Below the pieces are notes generated by a model that was not told the DNA's origin, did not search any database, and worked only from the letters and a program-made list of their open reading frames with translations. A program made the position numbers and the translations under genes. From Ascochyta rabiei (Eukaryota > Ascomycota > Dothideomycetes > Pleosporales > Didymellaceae), in contig NC_082407.1 in the NCBI RefSeq assembly GCF_004011695.2, forward strand, positions 62,001 through 126,000: a stretch of 64,000 bases of DNA, in the 5' to 3' direction. This document shows, piece after piece, positions 33,272 to 42,877 of the stretch. How positions within the stretch are numbered: position 1 is the stretch's first letter; each line of letters begins with the position of its first letter.

Positions 33272-33390
33272 ACATACGACCATAGGACGTTGAAAACAAG
33301 GCTTCCCGTTCGCTCAGCCCTATTTAAGCAACGTACCGGCGGATTAGTAGTTAGGTGGGTGACCACTAGCGAATACCCGCTGTTGTATGT
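33272..33390 (+). rRNA. 5S ribosomal RNA (dispersed copy)
   Basis: The 119 bases have the fungal 5S layout. The 5' arm ACATACGACCATAGG pairs with the 3' end CTGTTGTATGT. Internal control regions of the TFIIIA type are present (AACAAGGCTTCCCGTTCGCT, then TTAAGCAACGTACCGGCGG), as is the loop E/helix IV block TAGTAGTTAGGTGGGTGACC. A run of T follows at 33391, the pol III terminator. Pezizomycotina carry 5S genes scattered singly, outside the rDNA array, which fits. Several positions are A or T where related 5S genes have G or C, so this copy may be mildly decayed, and whether it is transcribed is unknown. Confidence 0.93.
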
Positions 33391-33396
33391 TTTTTC
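33391..33396 (+). terminator. Pol III T-run terminator of the 5S gene
   Basis: TTTTTT follows the 3' end of the 5S rRNA directly, as expected for RNA polymerase III termination. Confidence 0.8.
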
Positions 33397-34798
33397 TTTT
33401 TGCTCTTATCCTTGCTTTTCACCAGCATCGCAAAGCACAGGCACGATAGATCTAAACGTGCTTCTTCAGCAAGGAGCCGTTTTGAGTGTTTGTCGAGCTG
33501 ATATCTCGCGTGCGATTCTATACTCGTTGGCAGCTGATGAGGTTTATGATGGCCTACGTCGAATTTTCTCATCACTTGCCTGCGTGCTCAAACGAGATCT
33601 CATCTGGACAGCATCATTGATTTGATGTCTTCTGTACTTTGTTACATGACATGAGGACACAGGAGAAGCGATGAATTGGGTACGTTCAGAACATGTTCGC
33701 CCGACGAATGACAGACGGGCGACAGGACAATTCAACTGAAAATAGACTTTGAATGTGCTATTCTTCATCAGACCACCACGCATCGACTCGCAAGTCTGAA
33801 GCCTGACTTAAGCGAGTCCTGCACAGGGAAATAGGCCCATCGAGCCAGAGCTTACGATTCCGAATGAACCGATCAGTGACGCACCGCGAGCATGACTCGT
33901 CAATGCAAGTATCTCTTGAAGTCGCGCGACAAGCAGCCCCACTGACGACAGCTTTCAAACCCCTCTCCAGACACGACTCGACGTTGGCAGTGCCTCCCTG
34001 GCCAAGCACGGTGGATTCCAACCGTCCAAGCGACTGCACCACTACCAAGAGCTGGCTATGCCCAAAGGACCGGGTAGCGGACCACCAAAGGTCTGAGTCT
34101 GTCAGTCCACTTTTGAGCCTCCGAGTCAGGCTTCGCTCCAGTACGTTAGTCGGTACGAGAAGGAAGCCTGCCCCTGTCTGAAGCTGGGCCTGGTAATGGA
34201 GGGGGGTGCGCAAGATACCGCGGAGTCGGTGCAGGACACTAGTCTATGATGACGCATTTCCCAACCATATCACATCGAAGTGCGGTACTGGTTCACGTGG
34301 GCCAGAAGATGTACGCCGCATCTGATATCATCCAGACTAGCACAGTTCAAAACACTCGGCGTAACCAGGCCTAGCGAGAGGTGTAGTCAAGGCAGTCCTC
34401 ACAGGGTCAGCAGAGCCAGGAGTAGAAGCGTTGTACTCTAGGACGCGGCTGGATCTCGTCTAGGAGGCGCGGTTGACATGCCGAGTCAGAATGGTCGCAC
34501 TAAACCCCATGCAGCATGTGGCTTGCAGCTCTGCTAGGGCGCCCCTAGGTCTGCATGTCCACACGTCCAGATCGCACTTTGCTCATCGCGCAAGCCGATT
34601 CGCTCAGTGGCGGTATGCGGCACTGCAGGGAAACGCATTGTGAGTATCCTTGCCCTGCACACTGCACCAACCGGCTGAACACTTCACGCGTGACAGCAGC
34701 AAGAACGACATAAAGCAGGTCCACTGCACCACCATGCACCATCTCCCCGGTTACCAACGTCGACAACGTCCTGCCACGTGCAGAACAGGCAATCAATC
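33397..34798. other. Intergenic region between the 5S gene and the GST-like gene
   Basis: Overlapping open frames on both strands at 33758-34213 have no recognised family and mutually exclusive coding. Nothing else is supported. Confidence 0.4.
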
Positions 34799-35473
34799 AT
34801 GTCTGAAGAACCACTCACCCTCATCTCCGCAACGCCCTCCGCCTTTGCGCGCATGCCGCGCATAGCGCTAGCCCTGAAAAAAATCCCCTTCACCCTCACC
34901 AACGAGATCCCCTGGCACAGCAGCACGCAAACCCCGCACCACAACCCGCTCGAGAAGCTGCCGATCCTGCTCTTCCCGGACGCGCGCGCCCCCGTCTACG
35001 AAAGCGCGCACATCCAAACCTACATTGTGGAAAAGTACGCGCAGCGCGGCCCGCGGCTGCTGCCGGGCGATCTGGACGGCGATCTCGCGGCGAAGCAGAT
35101 CGTTGCGCTGGGCGTGGGCTGCTTGGATGCGCTGGTGCTGAACGGGTGGGAGGTCAGGAGGCCCGTGGAGAGGCAGAGCGCGCTGTGGATTGCGCGGCAG
35201 GCGCGGAAGATTGATGGCGCGATGCGCGCCTTTAACCGCTACGTCGAGGACGCGCTGGCGCTGGGCAACGCTGAGTACGTGCTAGGGCCGGAGCTAACGA
35301 TTGCGGATATAGCGATTGTCTGTGCGGTCGGTGGGGTTGATTTTGTGGGGCTGCGAGATGGCTGGCGGCTGCAGTACCCGGCGTTGGGCGCTTATTTCGA
35401 CAGGCTGGATGAGGAGAGCGTCTTCAAGGAGACGAGGCCCGTCATGTTTGATCTGTCGGAAGAGGTCGTGTAG
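34799..35473 (+). CDS. Glutathione S-transferase-like protein
   Basis: A single-exon gene of 224 aa with the two-domain GST layout. The N-terminal thioredoxin-like part (about 4-85) contains the cis-Pro region LEKLPILLFPD and the glutathione gamma-Glu contact VYESAHIQTYIVEKY (E-S followed by an alpha-3 helix). The C-terminal all-helical part (about 95-205) contains ELTIADIAIVCAVGGVDFVG, the A-D-I hydrophobic staple/N-capping box of alpha-6. The expected Ser/Tyr catalytic residue near the start could be Ser9 or Ser13 (LISATPSAFARMPRI). Likely role: glutathione conjugation or isomerisation in detoxification or secondary metabolism. The ATG at 34799 is used; the open frame extends upstream only through a GTG. 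GC content is clearly higher than in the flanks, typical of a conserved expressed gene. No intron is needed. Confidence 0.88.
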   Translation: MSEEPLTLISATPSAFARMPRIALALKKIPFTLTNEIPWHSSTQTPHHNPLEKLPILLFPDARAPVYESAHIQTYIVEKYAQRGPRLLPGDLDGDLAAKQIVALGVGCLDALVLNGWEVRRPVERQSALWIARQARKIDGAMRAFNRYVEDALALGNAEYVLGPELTIADIAIVCAVGGVDFVGLRDGWRLQYPALGAYFDRLDEESVFKETRPVMFDLSEEVV

Positions 35474-37628
35474 CCTCGACTGTTGCTTGTTTCGACTGCA
35501 TGTCATCCTAATGTCCTTTGCCCACCGACAAAGACCAGAGAGCGCCTCTTTGGGATACAGGGGCCGCCTTCTCTCGTTCAGGAATTCAGAGCCTTTGCCT
35601 TTGGCGTTCTCGCGTATGGGCCTTCCTGCCATTGGGGAGAATCTCTCGAACTGTTGCATGGCGTGCTTAGCGAGGTCAATGACGTAAAAGAACGTACTCA
35701 CACAACCCCCCGCTTCAGCCTCAAGCCATGCATTTCCGCCGTGTCTACTCCACCTCTTCATCATAATCGATCTCGTATTCTAACACGTCTCCAAGAAGCT
35801 CCTTGAACCCAGCACGCTGGGCTTTGATGCGTGTCACCTTCGTCTTGGACTCTATGTACTCAGCACGGTGTGGTGAGCAAACAGAGGCTGGAGGTAAAGG
35901 CACGGTCTTTTTTCCAACTTGGAACTAAGCCAATACCAAGGCAGCAGCTGGTGGTATTGTAAGATGCGGTCGCAGTTGGTGGAGATATCTCCAACGCACC
36001 AATGACCATCAGGAAAGGCAGCGGCATTCCACTACTCCATCAGGACCGAGATGCATGTGGAACGAAACCACGAATAATTCATTTTCGGAGGTTGTATCAG
36101 CGTGGACTACTTAGATCTCTTGTACGAAGTGGTGGTTGGAGTGTACAAGCAGACAGCTCGGTCAATTCTTGTGGATCGAGGTGGATAGGAGGCATTTCAA
36201 ACATTATAAATCTGGTAGACTACACATTCATTCTTAAGGAATCCCTACAGCAAGGGCGGAGGAAGTCGTTAATTGTGTCGCTTGTCCTTACCTATTCTAA
36301 TACCTAGCTGGAGTGTCTTAGGTGCTGTTGAGTCCAGATCACTTAGACAACTATAAGCTAGTACTACATCCCTATCTAGATGATAGGTCTCGTCGCAAAA
36401 TATAAGCTACTTATTAATAAGCGTAATAATTGATGTCTTACGCCTAACAGATGCTATGGGTTGCGTCTTGTAGAGTTGCAGAGCTCTTATCGTTTCGTGC
36501 TCGCTTTCTTTCTTAATAACTTCTTAGATGGATTGCTGGATGATGGGCGGATTAGCTATACTATTGTTGATAACTACACTATATTGCTTAAGCACAGTAA
36601 GCGACAAGACGCCCTTTCATAATGCTGCTAAAGTTATCCTAAGAGTGACGCTTGTTTGATCTAGGTCTGTGTGTTACGTATATTCGCAAAGGCTCTTCTT
36701 AGAAACTCGATTCAGAAGAGGCAGTTACAGCGCAGGCTGGCTGTCTTTGCGGAGATGTTGTTAATAAGATAGAGTTAGTTCAGACTGCAAGCGTGTGCTT
36801 GAGCACAATAATACAGTACTCAGTGTGAGCTGCTGTGTTTCTAAGCTAGACAATACTAGCTGTCTCTTCTTACTGATGTTAACCTTGCTGTTGTTAAGTT
36901 GCTCGAGCTCGGCGCAGTAGACCGCAGAGTCGATCTCGACGTTGGAGGTGTTGGCTTCGAGTGTTGTTTTTTTACATGTAAAAACATTACGAGCTTCTAA
37001 GAAGTTATTACCTTAAGGGTTGTATTAGAACGTTAAATACGTAAGAAACACCACTACATTGTCTTCCATCTTATCAATCCTATTTGATATAATTCTCTTA
37101 CATTTAACAGCTTGTATCCGTAGATATCCTACTAATCTCAGCCTCCTTCCAGTCGCTCTTCTTCATGCAGCTGTTGCTAGAAGCAGTGGTTCATCGGCAC
37201 TCTCTCTGAGTAGTGCGGCGGCACAGTACGGTACCAAAAATTTCCAACATGAATCGGAACACAAAGAAGCCGCGTGGAGACTAAGTTTACAATTTGCGCG
37301 GCTACATTGAGAAAGTAGATGGATAAGATTGGCGCACAACGTACCGAGAGAGCTGAAGAGAAGGCAAAGACACCACGCGCCTGTAGAGTGTGATTACTGG
37401 CTGGTGGGTGTTGAACGGGTGTATTCGGATGTAGAACCAACGGCGAGAAATGGAATGACATTTTTTCAAAGGCTTGAAAGCTCGTATTCCACCCATTCGG
37501 TTGCAACTCACGCACTCTGCGCAATCCTCAGCTGTGATGAGAAAAAAAGAGGCTGTGTTAATCAATAGCTTGCCGGCTTTAGAGATGAGTGATAAATCAA
37601 TCAAAGTTGAAATAAGCGCGAGAGGCCT
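35474..37628. other. Intergenic, increasingly AT-rich region leading into the transposon block
   Basis: No gene recognised. From about 36200 the sequence is TA-rich with frequent stops in all frames, as in RIP-degraded repeats, but I cannot assign it to an element class. A stretch at about 36900-36960 is GC-richer on the minus strand (Ser/Thr/Pro-rich translation) and may be an old element tail. Confidence 0.4.
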
Positions 37629-37644
37629 TCTGCTTTTTATTGTT
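37629..37644. repeat. LINE target-site duplication, left copy
   Basis: TCTGCTTTTTATTGTT, 16 bp, repeated perfectly at 40624-40639 on the other side of the composite insertion. Confidence 0.85.
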
Positions 37645-38141
37645 GATTGATTGATTAATTAATAAGTTTAACGTCCTGTGTGAGTCTAAGACTATATATG
37701 ACAAGAGCAGTTAAGCTACTCTAGTAATTTAAGGAGTGTGTTTGTAAAAGGGGATAGTAAATGTGTGTTTAAAGTCCTATAGTAAGAGCCTATACTCTAA
37801 GAAGTAAACAAAGGATTTTAGGTGTCTGTTGTTTATTATAGGTACTACTTATATATACCTACTCTTATTTTTAAAATAAAAGCTAGAATAGCTAGAATTC
37901 CTTAGGTTGTGTGTAGTAGTAGTCTTATTATAAGCCTTTGTCCTTATAGGCTGTCTTAGATTATTTTCCTTATATTTCTGTATTCTCTATAGCTAAGTAG
38001 AAGGTGTTATGTTATTTATACGTAGCTGTAGATATAATTATTATTATCTACCTTCTATATATTATGTAGGTATGCTTTGTTATATCTATATCCTAGTTTT
38101 AGTTAGTAATAGGCACTAGCTATCTCTCTCTTAGTATTTTT

Positions 38142-38143
38142 TA
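38142..38143. repeat. TA target duplication of the pogo/Fot1 element, left
   Basis: TA directly outside ACGTACTCCAC; the matching TA is at 40007-40008 outside GTGGAGTACGT. Confidence 0.8.
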
Positions 38144-38206
38144 ACGTACTCCACGGGTGAGCGGATCAAACAGGTGAGCGGATCACTCTGCCAAGACCAC
38201 ACCAAA
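38144..38206 (+). repeat. Left TIR of the Fot1/pogo element
   Basis: Starts ACGTACTCCACGGGTGAGCG; it carries two direct copies of GGTGAGCGGATCA separated by AACA-type spacers. Confidence 0.9.
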
Positions 38207-38699
38207 TTTCTACCCTATTATAGCTCGCATTAGCCCACTTTAGCCTTATATACAGTAGTGCAGTACATAATATTATTTAGAAACATCTTCTACAGCCTTC
38301 TTACATGTACGCAAGTTATGTCTAACGTTGTAGCACTTTATACAGCGTCTTTAGGTTACTTCCCCTCCTTTAGCGCGCACTCGCTTCTTTACCTTCTTAC
38401 TATTACTATGCGCCCCAAACTTAGTTAGAGTAGTTAATTAAAGGCCTTCCTTAGCTGTTAGGACTCCCTTCTGCTATAATTGCTTTCTTTTATGCGATTT
38501 ACGTCGCATAGCAGCCTTATTTGCTGCTTAAAGCCTAGTAATCTCCCTTTAAGCTAACACTAGCTTATGCGCTACTATAGCTGCGCCTTTAGCAAGCTTT
38601 TTAAAGGCCTTAACTATTAAAGTTAGTAAGCTGCTTGCATGCCTTTAAATCCTCTCTTAAACTAGCGTTAATTGCGACCCTAATTGCAGGGTAGTGCTT

Positions 38700-39930
38700 A
38701 GGGTTTAGGACTGCTAGGGCTCATCTTCTACAGTAGGTAGCGGTGGGGTACGTAGGCGGACATCAAGACCTATTATGACCCGTTCTAGGTCAAGGGGGAC
38801 TATTCCAGCGCCTTAGAAGCCTCCTTAGATATTGCTAGAAGTAAATGTCTCCTTATAGGCGTCTATAAAGTATAGTAGGAACTTAGTTTTAGTAATATAA
38901 GTAATGTAGTTATGTATAAGATTCTTAGCTTAGTGCCTATATACCTTCTTTAGAGGGGCAAAACAACCTACATTTAGTAGTTGTAAGAGGTAAGATAAGT
39001 GTAGAGGCATACATAGTGTAACAATCTTTGCTTCCTTGCAGTATTGTTAGAAGTTGAGGGAGTTGTGGCTCTTGTGGCTGTTAATAAGGAGCAGCTAGTG
39101 CACTCCTTAGGTGCGCGTCTTTGTATAGGCATTAAAGTGCTTTAACCAGTCTAGACTAAGCTTGTTAGTAGTCCATCTGTTCTTAGAGACTCTAATAACC
39201 CAGTCATAGGGCAGATTGTCCTCTTTGTACCAGGCAGAGAGGTGGTTGCAGCCTTTAAAGATAATGAAGGGTGGAATAGCCTACCCTGTGCCATTGATGC
39301 CCTGTATAACTGTTGTCTACTCTTAATTGCCCTAATACACTGCCTTTAGCTGTCCTTAACGCTCTAAGCCTGTAACAACTGCTCCTGTCAATATCTGGCC
39401 TATTATAAAGCCTGTCTTATTAAAGTTGTACGTGTTATTGTCCTAGATGCTATACTTAGCTTTGACATTTGCTACAAGCCTAAACCAGCCCCTAATAATC
39501 TCTAGATCCTTACAGAGGGCTCTCTTGTAGTCGTACTTACAATTAAACCTTACTTTAAGGTTAGGGCGGCGCTTAATAAAGGTGTTAGGCTAGTTTATGC
39601 TAACATGGCCTATATTGCGCTTAGCACGCAAAGAATTAGCTATATCAGCTACAGCAGCCAGCTAAGAGGCAAATCCTTGTGCATCTAGCTTAAGGATATA
39701 CTTAGCAATCACGTCCTCCTTAGTCTGGTCTATAATCTGTTAAACTGGCGTATAATCAGCTTGTGCAGGTTGTCCTGTATATTAAGCGTGTAGTGTGCTG
39801 TAAGGCGCGTTATATATAGCTGCAGCGCGTTACACAGTAAGCATTACGTCTTATTTAATTGCCTAGAGCGCAAGCTGTATTGCAGCTTCTCTTAAGGGCG
39901 TAGATTAATGTTGTTGTTGAGGCATTGCGT
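38700..39930 (-). pseudogene. Fot1/pogo DDE_1 transposase, RIP-degraded
   Basis: Reading the minus strand, the following are recognisable: EAAIQLALQAIK (helix-turn-helix start, about 39890), TVIQGINGTG followed by AIPPFIIFKGCNHLSAWYKE (about 39320-39215), then DNLPYDWVIRVS. Downstream are peptides of the catalytic region and the S-H-x-L-Q-P-L-D-type block near 38960. There are many in-frame TAA/TAG codons, mostly where Gln and Trp are expected. No open frame longer than about 60 codons survives. The start and end are approximate. Confidence 0.8.
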
Positions 39931-39943
39931 GGTAAGGTGGAGG

Positions 39944-40006
39944 TTTGGTGTGGTCTTGGCAGAGTGATCCGCTCACCCGTTTGATCCGCTCACCTGTGGA
40001 GTACGT
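39944..40006 (-). repeat. Right TIR of the Fot1/pogo element
   Basis: Reverse complement of the left TIR, ending CACCTGTGGAGTACGT. It differs from the left one at two G/A positions within 62 bases. Confidence 0.9.
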
Positions 40007-40623
40007 TAGTAGTTTTATCTTGTTTATTAGTCCTAGCTAGTATTTTATTGCATAGGTGTCTGTTCTCTATAGAATTACTTTAGCTGTGTAGGTGTCTAGT
40101 TTATGTTCCTACTCTTCTATTATAATAGCTTTAACTTAAATTCTAGTTATAGCAATGCTTGTTAAGTTAGAGGTAGGCCTCTTTTTTATTACTTCTTTTG
40201 CTAGAAAGTCTGCTTTCTTGTTTCCTGCAATGTCTTAGTGGCCAGGGGTCTATTTAAGGCTAATTGTGGCTCCTTTATCTTTAATAGTTTTAGCTGCCTT
40301 TACACAGCGTATTTGCTAAGCCTGTCTAGGCTTATTTAAAGGAGTTTTTAGTCTTAGGATTACTGCCTAGTTATCTGCAAAGACTTAGATGTCCTGTGTT
40401 GCAGTAGCTATAGTAGCTGCAATTTTAAAGCCTCTTATTATGCCTTCTAGTTCTCTATTGTATACAATTTAGTCTTTGCTAATATTATAGTTTGTAGCGT
40501 AGATTTCCTTAGGCTGTTGTTTGTAGTCTAGGACTGTGATTCCTACTCCTATACCTAGGCCTTTCTCTACAGAGGAAGCGTCTGTGTAGATAGCTAGTAT
40601 ATTACTTCCTACTTTTTGTTGCA

Positions 40624-40639
40624 TCTGCTTTTTATTGTT
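40624..40639. repeat. LINE target-site duplication, right copy
   Basis: TCTGCTTTTTATTGTT, identical to 37629-37644. Confidence 0.85.
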
Positions 40640-40683
40640 ACTGCATACGGTGACTGGAGGGGTGAAATTCCATTTGGAAACAG

Positions 40684-40929
40684 GTGCAGGAATACGAGGA
40701 TCTGGTACAGGCGCAAATCAAGGCTCTTCCACAGGCAGAGCGTCTTCTGGTGCTGCCGGCCAACTTGATGGAGGGGGAGTGGTTTCTTCATACTTATGCT
40801 CGTCTGCTACTGTCGGCATTGCATTGTCCTAAGCTCGATCTAATGCACGATGGCAGCCCTGACGAGGGTGTTGCAATTCTGGCTGACTTGCAAAAGGTAT
40901 CGTCGCTGTTCTTGCGCTGTCGCTTTTGA
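40684..40929 (+). pseudogene. Coding-like fragment of unknown function beside the LINE insertion
   Basis: The frame reads QEYEDLVQAQIKALPQAERL, VLPANLMEGEWFLHTYARLL, then LDLMHDGSPDEGVAILADLQ, and stops at 40929. The peptide is helical, balanced in composition and protein-like, and a splice acceptor (GGAAACAG) sits just before it at about 40682. It may be the last exon of a gene whose upstream part was separated by the retrotransposon at 37629-40639, or a relic. No family is recognised and no upstream exon was found left of the insertion. Confidence 0.4.
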
Positions 40930-41036
40930 AGTCTCTAGTTCGCCCAATCTCTTTGTGTAATCATGGATGCCGTCCTTAATCTAAAGAAGAACCGTAGGCG
41001 TAGTCTTTAAGATGCCACAATTTCAAGCTGTGAACT

Positions 41037-41904
41037 CTATTTAAGAAGATGGCAGTAGTCATCAGACTCCTGAAGGAAAAAACTGGCTTTTGATTTTGCT
41101 GCGTTCCTCCGCAGACGAGTTCCTAGTAGAGTAATCCTTGTTGCGAAGAACGTTTCAACGAAACCGGAGTTTGACGTCTTTGTTCTGCGCCATTTCAACG
41201 TAGAACTTCTCGCTGTTAGAGCCATTATCTAGTGTGGCTGGCTTCGTAATCAATCTAAGCGTACGCGTCCCTTCGGGATCAATTTGGCGCGAATGATTCG
41301 CAATTGGTTGATTGTCGAAATCATTTTTGGCAAACACGACGGCGAGACAAAGCTTCAAGGACTTCTCATGTATAAGAGTACAAGAGATTCAACCGTTTCC
41401 TGTCTGCTTCCAATTGGGAGCGGCTACTTGCTTGGAGCAAGCCAGGGAGATTAACAAGGGTAGGATGTGGCTGTCTGGTCCTGACAACTCCACGCGAAGG
41501 ATGTCTGAGCTAAATGGCTTACTAGTTTCGTCGATGCCCACCTCTTCGATGCAGACTCAACGATTTCCTGAGCTGAAGTTTGTCTGCAGAAATAGAGACG
41601 TGGAAACTCAACAGCTTCTTTAAATCATCTTCTGAGCGCTCTACGTAGAAGCTGGGAACGATCCTGATCTTGATGGGTGCCACAGGGCCACGCTGAAAGA
41701 TCAACTCGGTTGCAGATCTAGTACATAGGTTGTCCTTGCCTCGAAACTTGATTCCTGAAACTGCTTCGAGAACCGAGCTCTTGCCGAAAGATTGTTCGCC
41801 GCATACCACTATCTGCGGCAGATTGATGTAGCGACTAATGCTGTGTAATTAGAGATTGTTAACAACGTCCAATAGGTTCCGCGTGTCGTTAGACTGAAGA
41901 GACA
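41037..41904 (-). pseudogene. Dynamin-like GTPase pseudogene (N-terminal GTPase part)
   Basis: The minus strand reads SLQSNDTRNLLDVVNNL, then a TAA, then SISRYINLPQIVVCGEQSFG followed by KSSVLEAVSGIKFRGKD (P-loop, G1; the S of GxxSxGKS is kept). LCTRSATELIFQ and IRIVPSFYVERSEDD follow. The frame then breaks, and at about 41350-41160 the later GTPase part follows: AVVFAKNDFDNQPIANHSRQ, then RLITKPATLDNGSNSEKFYV (TKP, G4; normally followed by D). It ends near 41037 with KIKASFFLQE-type peptide. The DLPG block, middle domain and GED are missing or unreadable. It resembles a fungal dynamin family different from the intact neighbour at 42878-45309. Confidence 0.8.
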
Positions 41905-42877
41905 TGCCGCCGTTGTGAAGACAGGTCTTTTTGAGGAAATTCTTCGAGTGAAGAAAAAGCGAGCTTGAGGTAGGACGCAAGTTATAGCAAGACAGTAAAC
42001 GTGGACAGTGAAGGGGGCTAAAAGCCTCGCGTGTCAAATTTACGTCACTCATCTGGATCGCAATCTTCGCCGCGGTCGTGATACTCAATCTGCTCCAATG
42101 AGAGAAAGTCACATTCTGCAGGCTCACTCGCCCCGCCTTCTCAACGTTCGTGTCCCAGGATTCTGGTATAGATGCACACGCCCTTAGCTCGAGATCGTCA
42201 ACTGGGTCTCTTGTCGATCAAATGTGGAGTCCGCAGCCCCAAAACTTTAGCCGCTGTAGCTTTTCCTAAATGGCGCCAATATTCCCTGGTCCACCGTTCA
42301 CACGACTACCCGCCATTTCAAATCAATGATTAACGATGCTAGGTCTTATTTCGAGGTCGGGACGGACCGATAGTCTTACCGGTGAGAGAACGATAAGCTT
42401 GTGATTGGTTGTCAGCGAAAGCGTGGTTATCGGGCCCCTTACCCATCGTTGGTGGCGCAGGGAACGGAAAAAGAAACGTCACGGTGCATGTCCTAACACT
42501 AACGTAGCCTGCTGTCACTCCTGAATTCGCTCGAACTCTACATTCAGTGAAGGGTATATTCACCCATCCGCATCATATTCATCAATTGCTGCCGGGTTGC
42601 GGCCTTCTCTATTCAACCAGTAGGTCTCGATGAACAAGGGTGAAAAGCACATTCCTACGACTCCTCTGCACTTCCGCACCAAAAGACGTTCTCTTCAGCA
42701 CGGCAATATCCACTGCCTGTACTTAGTATGAAGGATTATTTGGATTGTATTGGGCAAGCTGGAATGTCGAGGATAGGGAGCAGGGACATAGGTAAGAGAA
42801 GATGATATATTATTACATGTCACAACGACTTTATCCCTTGCACTTCCAGTGTTTAGTACCTATTGGTATGCCCGCAC

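Larger units (their letters stand above)
38144..40006 (-). mobile_element. Fot1/pogo-type (Tc1/mariner superfamily) DNA transposon, 1.86 kb, nested in the LINE
   Basis: Inverted repeats of about 63 bp bound the element (38144-38206 and 39944-40006), with two mismatches in the first 62 positions. They begin ACGTACTCCAC and contain the 13-mer GGTGAGCGGATCA twice. A TA duplication flanks the element. The interior encodes a DDE_1 transposase on the minus strand with many stops. The length and TIR size are as expected for Fot1-like elements. Confidence 0.93.
37645..40623 (-). mobile_element. 5'-truncated Tad1-like non-LTR retrotransposon (LINE), split by a nested pogo element
   Basis: The parts are 40623..40007 and 38143..37645 on the minus strand. 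The first part encodes a RNase H domain with catalytic positions in order: IYTDASSVEKG, YNRELEGIIRG, VFADN, and GH-stop-DIAGNKKADFLAKE. The second continues with IASAYYQLKLGYRYNKAYLH and, later, HLLLSYREYRN, the conserved C-terminal end of Tad1-clade ORF2. The 3' tail on the minus strand is a TCAA-type simple repeat next to the target duplication. Numerous TAA/TAG codons replace Gln and Trp codons, as expected from RIP. Only about 1.1 kb of LINE remains; the 5' end is missing, as is common for target-primed reverse transcription. Confidence 0.85.

Noticed and set aside
33113..33625. 170-codon plus-strand open frame
   Set aside because: It runs through the 5S rRNA gene, which explains the conserved sequence; no protein family.
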